Of a stretch of DNA of 64,000 nt, positions 34,858-44,326 are shown one piece after another. Positions within the stretch are counted from its first letter, which is position 1, and every line of letters begins with the position of its first letter. The stretch is from Gnetum montanum (Eukaryota; Streptophyta; Gnetopsida; Gnetales; Gnetaceae). A program made the position numbers and the translations under genes. The notes beneath the pieces are model-generated. The model was not told the DNA's origin, ran no database searches, and saw only the letters and a program-made list of their open reading frames with translations. The stretch spans positions 584,558 through 648,557 of the forward strand of contig MNCI01004792.1 of assembly GCA_015680685.1 (NCBI GenBank). The letters run 5' to 3'.

Positions 34858-36312
34858 TGAAACACCACAAAATTATGAGCTTAGTACTTCTCCAACAAGA
34901 ATCGAGCTAAAATCGTGATGCTCCCCACAATGACTAAAGCTTGATGGCATTGAAGATAGCTTCAAACGGAGCTGAACTAAGTAAGAAATGGTTCCCTAGG
35001 ATCCATAGAAGACTACGGTGACATCTGGCATCGAACCCAGTAAAATTTTGAGCCTGAAATACTTGGTTTTCACTAAGTATGCATCCTGTACACCCAGCGT
35101 GCATCCCCAACGTGTATGCCCAGCGTGTATGCCCAGCGTGCATGCCCAGCGTGTGACTTCAAAGACTACCCGAAATAGGCACTTCAGAGCAAGATTTTCA
35201 CAAGACATCGACTCTTAGAGATAGGGAAACTGTTAGGCATCATCATGGGCTCAATAAAATTGATTTTTGACCTTAAAATCATACACTTGGAAGTACACAT
35301 GCTGAGCATGTACCTCCTGCATACCCAGTGTGTACACCCAGTGTGTACGCCCAGCGTGCAGCACAACGTACATCAGTGGAAATCTTGTAGAACCATGTCA
35401 GATCAAGCCCAACTAAGCTGAACATCCATAGGCAGCATTCTCGTGACATCCGAGTTCAAATCCAAGGGCTAAATTGGATACTTCCTGCTGTAACAGTAGT
35501 TTGTAAAAATGACTTCTTTTGTTTTAGTCAAGTCTGTATGCTAAGTTCACACGCCCATCGTGTACACACTAGCATGTAGCAGCACACATTGGCAAGCAGC
35601 ACACTGCATAGTTGTAATATTCTTTGCACTCGGGCAATGTAGCCACCTATCATCCAACCTGAAATTCTGTCACCCATGGCCACTCATACCCTTCCAGATA
35701 CGAATCCAGCATTCAAAAAACCTCATAAAACCCCAATTTTTCACTAGATTGGGGTTGGAAATTCGGGCAAACCAGAGACAAAAAAAACCTAAGGAAACTT
35801 AGAAAATTAGAGTAGGAACCCCCATGCGCTGGACTTGTACCCTGTACGCTAAGTATACAGCCTTCATGTTGTGCCTGTAATTTAAACCAGCTAACCATCA
35901 TCTCTCCAGATCCACCAGGGCTCTTCATGCACCTTGTGTCAGATTCACAACTGTGTTTAGACCGGTGCACTGTAATCTCCATTTTCTTTAATAAAATTGC
36001 TTCATTTCTGATTAAGATCTACTACAGTTTTGTTATAGTTTTCATTTATTATGGTTCACCCCTTCATTTACATTTCTGCATGCTTACATGCTAGTTTATG
36101 CTTATTACGTTGTTTACATATAACCCAGCGTAGTGCATATTGGCATACGTTTGGGTAAATCCTTATGTGATCCACGTGCGAACCATCCAAGGTACTCTAC
36201 CTTCGTCTATTCCAGCTCGTCCTCAAGTGAAGGTAAGGTCTTCTGTGCTCATCTATAAATCACGTGGTGCTCATCCCATTCCATCCTTGCATGGATGATT
36301 TTAGACAGTACA
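34858..36312 (+). repeat. 5' LTR of element C
   Basis: TGAAACACCAC to CAGTACA, 1455 bp. Short repeats of the CCCAGCGTGYATG type lie at 35090-35155 and 35330-35360. CTATAAAT at 36253-36260 sits only about 50 bp before the LTR end, and an AATAAA signal lies near 35990. The TATA-like site may be coincidental, or this family may have a very short transcribed LTR part. No gene. Confidence 0.9.
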
Positions 36313-36317
36313 AAAAA

Positions 36318-36333
36318 TGGCGCTAGAAGGAGG
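36318..36333 (+). other. Primer-binding-like site of C
   Basis: TGGCGCTAGAAGGAGG, five bases after the LTR. This is the cleanest version of the block shared by all elements here. Confidence 0.7.
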
Positions 36334-37060
36334 ACCTCTCTTTGCTTAGATCTACTCCAACCTGGCATAGATCTCTTCAGATCTGCTAGTCCATCTCATA
36401 GATCTTCTTCCTGCGACCCTAGATCTACAGTCGATTTTCCCAGATCTGCACTCAGTCAGCGTAGATCTGACTTCGAATCTCTTAGATCTGTGCCCTCTTC
36501 AGCCACATCTACTGCATACCTAGCATGTATACGCTGCATGCCAAGCCTGCACGCTGAGATCTGCACGTTGAGATCTGCACGCTGAGGCCTGCACGCTGAG
36601 ATTTGCACACCGAGATAGGCATGTTGAGGCCTACATGCTGAGATTTGCATGCTAAGATCTGCACACTGAGGCCTGCATGCTGAGATTTGCACATTGAGGT
36701 CTGCATGCTGAGAGCTACACACTGAGGCATGCATGCTGAGATATGCACATCGAGATATGCATGCTGAGGCCTACACACTGAGATATGCATGCTGAGATTT
36801 GCACGCTGAGGCCTGCATGCTGAGATCTACAAGCTGAGATCTGCATGCTAAGGCCTGCACGTTGAGATCTACACACTGAGGCCTGCATGTTGAGATCTGC
36901 ACACCAAGATCTGCACAATGAGACCTGCACGCTGTCAGGCTAGTCTATAGGCTATGACTCTTTGGTATATGCTACCAAAAATTAAATTTTCTTCATTCAT
37001 TGTCCAACACTTAACCAAATTTTCACTTATTTACGCTATCACAATCAAACATTTAAAACA
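36334..37060 (+). repeat. Leader of C with 14-bp minisatellite (36545-36936)
   Basis: 36349-36500 has seven AGATCT sites spaced at 20-40 bp. From 36545 to 36936 there are 28 units of a 14-bp repeat close to ATCTGCACGCTGAG. All start positions fall at multiples of 14, so only substitutions, no length changes, have occurred. Long open frames on the minus strand here (cysteine/glutamine-rich) are read-through of the repeat. No gene. Confidence 0.85.
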
Positions 37061-38950
37061 TTTGACAATGGACCTTTCCCAAGCACGCATCACCATGGAA
37101 TAATCCCAAAACTCCAGCGCACACACCTTCATAGTCCTCACATAAGAATAGTATAACTACATCTGTGTGAAGATTCAAGCCAACCTTCCCATTGACCACA
37201 CAGAACATGAGGCAAAATGAAACTTCGAGCGCATATATATGGGAGGTCATGAATTCATCCCCTCTATATATGACATCATCCCCTCTTCTGAGCCTAACCA
37301 TAGGCTCATCTCTCAGCTCCTTCTGGCAAGTAGCCAAAACACACAGTGACCCACTAAGGAGCCCCAAAACCAACATGATATAGATGACTTTGAGGCATAA
37401 TCTAAACCTGAGGATTCATACCACACCCTCAGTCCCCATGCCTACATGAACCTATCATTCCACCCTCGCATGGGATAGACAGCTACTCACCAAGTGTCAA
37501 TGAGCACACAAGCACTACTATCCCAATAGAGATTACCCACACCCATCTCCACCTAGTACATACTGCACATGCAAATGCATGGGGCCAATTTTGTTTTTTT
37601 GGCCCCACACATCCAGGGTGTCACTTCATAGTTTGTGGCTAGGCAAGGAACCATACCACTTGTTCAAAAACCCACTCACTTCAACATGCCACATCCCACA
37701 ACCACAACTCTGAACGTTGCTCCACAACAACAAATGACAACCCAACAATCTCTGCAACCAACTAATCTACCTACCACTCAAGAGTGGGCAGAAGTAAAAC
37801 AAATGATGCAAGCATTAGCTGATGAGGTAAAGCACCTCAAAATTGCCAACACTGAACAAGTTAAAGTACTAGATTTCTATTAGGATGATCCAATTAAGTC
37901 TTCAGTGCCACCGTTAGCTTTACCCAGTGGAATCACACTAGCCCAGTTAACCAAGTACAACGGGAAGGGAGATCTGAACACTCACTTAGTTACTTTTCGA
38001 TCTGAAATTCTATTGCTTCAAGCTTGGCCCCACGCAATCTTGTGCATGTTCGCTATGTCCTTAATGGGCATAGCTTTAGACTAGTACCGAGCCCTACCAC
38101 GTAACTCCATATCCTCTAGAAGATCTGTTACGCCAATTTGTTACCAGGTTTAAGTATAACCTCAAGCCTGAAGCCACATTAGACACTCTGATACAAGTGA
38201 AACAAGCACCACTAGAGCCTGTGCAAAAGTTCATCCAACGATGGAGTGTAGCTCTTAACCAACTTCATGAGCCCATCCCTGAAATGTATTTGCTTACAAT
38301 TCTAAATGGAGCTGTGAATGACTTCATTAAGATAAAATTGTACTACCTAAGCACTCAAACGTTGAGCCAAGCCTTCACACAAATCAAGAACATTGAACAA
38401 GCTATATAAACTAGTAATGACCCCACCTATGTGGCTTACAAAAACCAACACGTTGCCAAATAAAAGATAACAATGGAAACTGTGGCCGCAAGCAAAAAAA
38501 CAACAAACACCAGTACCAACCCACCTGCAACAACAAGGGCCACCCAAGGCCTGACTTTTAGTGCAAGGATCACTTTAAGTACATGCTGCTACCCACATGA
38601 CCTTCTAAACTACTAGAGCAACTCCTTAAAACTGGGCAAATCCAATACAAACAAGTAGCAGAGAATGCTCACCGCCAACATGACAAGTACTACGAGCTAC
38701 TAAGGAATCCCACCTTAGTAGCACCAAACAAGCCCCCAATTCCACGACGTTTCAAGTTAGACAAATTCTGTCATTACCACCAAATGTCTGATCACAATAC
38801 CGACACCTACTATGCATTAAAGGATGATCTACAAGCAATGATAGAACAGGGCCAATTGAATGTCAACACCCTGAATCAACCCAGCACAAATAATGCCTCC
38901 TATGTCATAAACTCCATTGGCATAGATAGTAAGCCTAAACCTATGTAGCA
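37061..38950 (+). pseudogene. gag: Element C gag remnant
   Basis: Amino-terminal part near 37168-37350 aligns with B/D gag (QANLPIDHTEHEAK; HEFIPSIYD). A glutamine/threonine-rich linker runs 37640-37790. The capsid core is at 37850-38410 (LTKYNGKGDLNTHLVTF; LLLQAWPHAIL; QKFIQRWSVALNQLHEP). A zinc-knuckle-like region (CHYHQMSDHNTDTYYAL) lies near 38770. Stops occur at 37881, 38082, 38407 and several beyond, with a frame change after 38110. Non-functional. Confidence 0.8.
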
Positions 38951-40367
38951 ACCTTTTGTGATTCGTGTTCCCCCCAGTAAGGCAACAATCCCCTCTGCCA
39001 CCATGAGCAAGAGACCTCTTGTCGTCATCAAGGTGACACCTAGAGCACCAACGAAATATTTTGAGGTCAAAGTACCACCACCTCACACATCTACTAAGAC
39101 ATTAAACTAGCAAGATTCAATGAAATCCTGAGCACCGAAGACACCCTTTATGATCAAAGTACCACCACAACCATCCACTAACACGGTAAACTGGAATGAT
39201 GCACCGACCACAATTGCAAAGAAACCTTTCGTCATCAAGGTGCCACAACAAGCTAGTTAGACTCCTTCCAAACTACCATTTGTCATAAAGGTGCCACTAT
39301 ATGATGGCCGCTCACCCACCCAGATCCCAACTGTAGGCAATGTCTCAACCTCTTCTTCCTCAAGATTCAACCTTGCCAACAACACGGGTAAGCCCACCAA
39401 ATGGCAGCAGAAGAGGACAAACAAACAACGAACAACACTGGCCAGTTGAAGCAAAGGACACAGCTAATACACAACAACTAAACACTAGGGCCCCTAATCC
39501 CAAAAAACTAGGCCCAAGTCCTTGACCCATACAAAGGCAACCAACACAACGACAACTAACACAGACTTTGTAGCTACATTGGCCCAGGTGAAACAAATGC
39601 TCAAACAAAAGAACACAACCATGTGCTTGTACGACATGGTCATGACATCATTGGCTCATCGTGAAGCCTTAGCACAAACATTAGCATCCATTCCTGTTAC
39701 AGAGGAGATCCCTGCTAACATGGAATCCATTAGTGCAATGATTTCACAACACACATCACAAGGATTGGGTTCAAACACCATAGCCTTCTATGATGATGTA
39801 GTTAAAGTCAAATGAGGGGAGGTCACAATAGCTCCATTGTCGATTAGCATACGTTTTGGGAAATGTACCATTCACAGAGTGCACGTTGATGATGGTGTAG
39901 CAACAAACATAGTTCTATACTCCGTCATCGACAAACTAGGCATGGTAGATGAGATCATGCCAATAGAAACCATGTGTCTAAAATCCTTCAATGGATCACG
40001 TGTCATAGTCAAGGGAAAGATTAACCTAGCCTTCATGGTAGGTGAACAATTCCCCACCAGCGCGGAATTCACTGTCATAGAAGAGATGCCAAGTTTCAAC
40101 ATGATTCTTGGTAGACCTTGGCTAGCCCAACAACGAGCCATTTCCTCACTAATACATCAAGAAATATGTCTTCCATACGAAGGTGGACAAGTCATTATAC
40201 ATGGTCACAACACTCCCTTTCAAGCTGACCATAACATAGACATGTCACAGCTCTTGAAAGAAGAGCCTATTGGTGCAACACACGCAGCAAAAAATGCAAC
40301 ACCTAGAGCTAGAACGCCCGAACGAGTGGCAACTGACATAGTATTTAGAGCTAAAATTCTTAAATGA
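38951..40367 (+). pseudogene. pro: Element C protease region
   Basis: A linker with a repeated 'TTTGTCATAAAGGTGCCA'-type segment (39000-39300) precedes open frames 39522-39815 and 39837-40367. The second, 176 codons, has HVDDGVATNIV near 39888 (retropepsin active site) and FNMILGRPWLAQQ near 40095. A single stop (39813) separates the two. The domain is well preserved compared with the gag part. Confidence 0.82.
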
Positions 40368-40740
40368 GTGGAAAAAACCATAAGCCTCCCAACTGAGCCT
40401 AAGCCTAAAACGCTTCCAAAACCACATCTAGTTAGGAGACAACCGCATGATCAAGGCTCCCTTGTGGCCAAAAAACACATCTTATCCCTACCCACTCTTC
40501 ACCTTTGTTCATTGTGCATACATCACCTTCATTTGCATGGTACTAGCTTACGCGTTTGCACATAGCCCGAAAAGGCCTTAAACTAGCCTGTGGCCGGAAA
40601 AGGCCTTCAAATAAACTATGCCCCGAAATGGCCTTCAAATACCACCCTTTTTCATTATTTTCTTTTTACTTGTGTATTTTAGTTCATGTTTTCTGTAGTT
40701 TCTATATAACATTGTTTTCTCTATTTGCTTTTGTTTATAG
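40368..40740 (+). other. Remnant protease-RT spacer of C with acceptor-like site
   Basis: Three hairpin-type units at 40562-40640 (GCCCGAAAAGGCC followed by TTAAACTAGC in the first). A T-rich tract ends in TTTATAG at 40740 and is followed by GATCA, as at the start of A's RT exon (12436-12442). After about 30 bp the sequence passes into the 3' repeat array, so RT to integrase is missing precisely here. Confidence 0.6.
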
Positions 40741-40769
40741 GATCATACAGACACACACACATGCATCCA

Positions 40770-41130
40770 CATTGATAGTCCTAGCATCACGACCTAAAAC
40801 TGATACCACAGAATGGTCTTGGCATCATGACCTAAAACTGATACCACAGAACGGTCTTGGCATCACGACCTAAAACTGATACCACAGAACAGTCCTGGCA
40901 TCATGATAGTAAACTGATATCACAGAGCATCCGGTATGATATTAAACTACCACAATTTGATTCACCAAAGTCCGCTAAGACTATAAACTAGCTTGCCTTT
41001 TCATAGTCCTCCACGACTATAAACTAGCATCGCATCGTCCGCTACGACGATAAAATGGCAACGTCCAATGGGTTATGACATAAAACTAACCCATGACAGT
41101 CCGCTAAGACTATAAACTAGAAAGATCATT
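40770..41130 (+). repeat. Pseudoknot-like repeat array, 3' UTR of C
   Basis: About ten units. 40969-40992: AGTC/GACT and GCTA/TAGC. 41036-41059: CGTC/GACG and GCTA/TGGC (one U-G pair). 40815-40842 and 40853-40880, with a longer first loop: GGTC/GACC and ATCA/TGAT. The unit 41005-41028 keeps only the first stem. No gene. Confidence 0.75.
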
Positions 41131-42292
41131 TCTGGCACATTCATCTGATGCTATAATTCATGACATTTCTTCATCGACTCTTGCCACATCATTCATCACA
41201 TTAGCTTTGACAACACTATTGTTGTTCATTTTTTTTGCCTTAAGTTTCACATGGTGCCTCCATTTGCATCAGTCACATTTGTGTCTAAAGTGTTCACTAA
41301 CTCATTCACTTGTGGTTTTCTTGTCTTCTTGGAGTTGTGCTTGCAGGATGACACCCAATGGTCCTCATACATAGATACACTTCATCACGGTGACAAGGTG
41401 TCACATTGTTTCTGATGCATGCAACCAGGTTAATCAATCTGTTCAAAAATACATTCCCAGTTCCCAATACATTCTCCATTTCCCCAACAATCTCGTTCCC
41501 TTTCCTACTCAGTTATAGTTCTCAGATACACCCAGTACACCCCAAAACTTTGAGCATACATTTTCATGCTACGACACTCTCAAGCAGTTGCAACACACAA
41601 CACGACACATGAGCATGAGTGTAAAATTGAAAGAAAGATCTTTCCAAAAAAAATGAAAAAGAACAAAAAATAAAAAAAAATTGAATGAAAAGGAACAAAA
41701 AAAAAGAGCAAAGAGCAAGAAATCCAAAAAGAAACACAAGACCCTTGGCACTTCCCATACAAGCCCTAGGAAGGAAGGCAGTTATCTTGGAAGCAAGTAC
41801 TCATGTCCCAAATGCTCAAGTAACATCTCATTGCATGGCTTTGGCTCTCCACCAACAAATTTCCTTTAACACTAAACATAGGCCCTGTTTCTCCAAAGAA
41901 TGCAACACATCATCACATGGCTTTGGTTGTGCCAACAAGTCCTCTTAAACACTAAACAAGAGTCTTGTTCCACCAAGGGACATACACCTCATGCCTTGGT
42001 CCCGAGTCTGCTAGACAATGGCTATTGACAAGGATCAACATGACCCATATACACTAGAGCATCCCTGTCACCATGCACAATCCCTCAATTAGTTCCCCAT
42101 CCCCATGATTTCCATCTCCCTATCCAGCTACAAATTTCATTTCCCCAATCACATGTACTACTAAACTCGATGCGATGACATCTAGCCACGTGCCAAAGGA
42201 CAATGTTTCTACCAAGTTGCTTGTGGTGTTTTGTACTTCTTTTTTGATGATTCTTAGGTTAATTCCTCCAAGCATCAACAAAGAGGGGCCAA
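41131..42292 (+). other. 3' UTR and polypurine tract of C
   Basis: No gene is seen; A-rich low-complexity DNA at 41646-41730 causes spurious open frames on both strands. The tract AAAGAGGGGCCAA at 42280-42292 precedes the LTR. Confidence 0.65.
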
Positions 42293-43784
42293 TGAAACAC
42301 CACAAAATTCTGAGCTTAGTACTTCTCCAACAAGAATCGAGCTAAAATCGTGATGCTCCCCACCATGACTAAAGCTGGATGGCCTCACAGATAGCTTCAA
42401 ACGGAGTTGAACTGAGCAAGAAATGGTTCCCTAGGACCCACAGAAGACTACGGAAACATCTGGCATCAAACCCAGAAAAAGTTTGAGCCTGAAATACTTC
42501 ATTTTCACTAAGTATGCATCCTGTAAGCCCAACGTGCATGCCCAGCATGTATGCCCAACTTGCACGCCCAGCATGTGACTTCAAAGACTATCCAAAATAG
42601 GTAGTTCAGAGCAATATTTTCACAAGACATTGACTCTCAGAGATAGGGCAACTGTTAGGCATCATCATGGGCTTAAGAAAATTGAGTTTTGACCTTGAAA
42701 TCATACACTTGGGAGTACACATGCTAAGCATGTACCTCCTGCACACCCAGCATGTATGCCCAACGTGCACCTTCCAACATGTAGCATAGCTTACATCAGT
42801 GGAAATCTTTCAAAACCATGTCAGATCAAGTCCAACTGAGCTGAACATCCACAGGTAGCATTCTCGTGACATTCGAGTTCAAATCCGAGGGCCGAATTGG
42901 ATACTCCTACTGTAACAGTAGTTTGTAAAAATGACTTCTTTTGTTTTAGTCAAGTCTGTAAGCTGAGTTCACACTGGCATGCAGCAACACATGTTGGCAT
43001 GCAGCATGCTACATAGTTGTAATATTCTTTGCACCTGGGAAATGCAGCCACCTATCATCTGACCCGAAATTCTCTCATCCATAGCCACTCATACCCTTCC
43101 AGATTCGAATCCAGCATTCAAAAAACCTCGTAAAAACCAAAATTTTTCACTAGATCAGGGTTGGCAATTTGGACAAACAAGAGACAGAAAAAACCTGAGG
43201 ACACTTAGCAAATCAGAGCAGGAACCCCCATGCACTGGACTTCTACCCTATACACTAAGTATACAGCCTTCACGCTGCACCTGCAATTTAAACCAACTGA
43301 TCATCATTCCTCCAGATCCATCGGGGCTCTTTGTTCACCTTGTGTCAGATTCACAACTGCGTTCAGACTGGTGCATTGTAATCTCCATTTCCTTTAATAA
43401 AACTACTTCATTTCTGATTAAGATCTACTATAGTTTTGTTATAGTTTTCATTTATTGTGGTTCACCCCTTCATTTACATTTCTGCATGCTTACATGCCAG
43501 TTTACACTTATTTCAGATAGTAAGCATGCAGAAATGTAAATGAAGGGGTGAATAGCATAATTTACGTTTATGTTGTTTACGCTATTTACATATAACCCAA
43601 CATAGTGCACATTGGCATACGTTTGGGGAAATCCCTGTTTGATTTGCATGCGGACCACCCAAGGTACTCTACCTTCATCTGTTACAGCTCACCCTCAAGT
43701 GAAGGTAGGGTCTTCTGTGCTCGTCTATAAATCACGTGGTGCTCGTCCCGTTCCAGCCTCGCACAGATGATTTCAGATAGTACA
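42293..43784 (+). repeat. 3' LTR of element C
   Basis: TGAAACACCAC to TAGTACA, 1492 bp, about nine-tenths identical to 34858-36312 by eye. It carries an inverted duplication (43461-43552) absent from the 5' LTR. Confidence 0.9.
43461..43552. repeat. Perfect 33-bp inverted repeat in C's 3' LTR
   Basis: Left arm 43461-43493 and right arm 43520-43552 are exact reverse complements, separated by 26 bp. The 5' LTR (about 36057-36110) has only the left arm. It therefore arose after insertion of C. Confidence 0.9.
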
Positions 43785-44326
43785 GTGTGAAAACCGCTAA
43801 TGTAAGCATGCGGTGTTGTTAGTTTAACGTCATTACGAACCACAAATGTAACAAGTCAGAACTACTAGTTTAGGGTCTTTTCGGACTGTTAGGGATGCAA
43901 CTATGCTAGGATTGCTAGTTTAAGGTCTTTTCGGACCGGTGCGTATTGCGATTGCCAGGCTTACTAGTTTAAGGTCTTTTCGAACCCTTAACCAAAAACA
44001 AATATTTTTTTTTTATTTTCAGGAAGGCAAGTAGCTAGTTTGAAGCATGTCAAGGCTTTAATGCTAATAGTGCTATGATGTCATGGCTAGCATGCTATGC
44101 TATACTGCACACTCCATATTAATCAGTGATAGAGAGAGGCAAGTTTCCCCACCTTGTCATTCTAGCTCTAAATAGGGGTTAAACCCTACCAATTTCACCA
44201 GTTTCACCACAAGAGTGCAAAGCCCACATCAGAGCACAAGGCGATTTCGGAGCGCAAAGAAATTTTGTTATTCGACTAGTAAGGTGAGTTTTTTGCAGCG
44301 AAAGGTGTAAATATGCAAGCAAGACA
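43785..44326 (-). other. Antisense gene-RT spacer of D
   Basis: No gene. On the minus strand three or four hairpin-type units lie at 43825-43990; two read GGTCCGAAAAGACC and then TTAAACTAG, with GGTC able to pair with GACC. On the plus strand CTCTAAATAGG near 44167 is a TATA-like candidate for the antisense gene, 160 bp before its ATG. Confidence 0.6.

Larger units (their letters stand above)
34858..43784 (+). mobile_element. Element C, gag-protease-only retrotransposon (8.9 kb)
   Basis: LTRs 34858-36312 and 42293-43784, flanked by GTGCG (34853-34857) and GTGTG (43785-43789), a duplication with one change. Internal parts: PBS-like site, leader with a minisatellite, gag, protease, a hairpin spacer, a splice-acceptor-like site (TTTATAG at 40740) and directly the 3' pseudoknot array. 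RT, RNase H, integrase and the antisense gene are absent. LTRs look like those of E. It may be a deletion derivative or a family mobilised by E-like elements. Confidence 0.88.

Noticed and set aside
36253-36260. TATA box as the proven promoter of C
   Set aside because: It lies about 50 bp from the LTR end, which would leave almost no R-U5; may be chance, so not listed as a promoter.
36456-36930. Cysteine/glutamine/serine-rich open frames on the minus strand
   Set aside because: They are read-through of the 14-bp minisatellite. No codon-level conservation, and the period is not a multiple of three.
41005-41028. Claim that every repeat unit forms a full pseudoknot
   Set aside because: This unit and several others (for example 31936-31960 and all spacer units) keep stem 1 only.
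41564-41762. Phenylalanine-rich or lysine-rich open frames on both strands
   Set aside because: A-rich/T-rich low-complexity DNA in C's 3' UTR.
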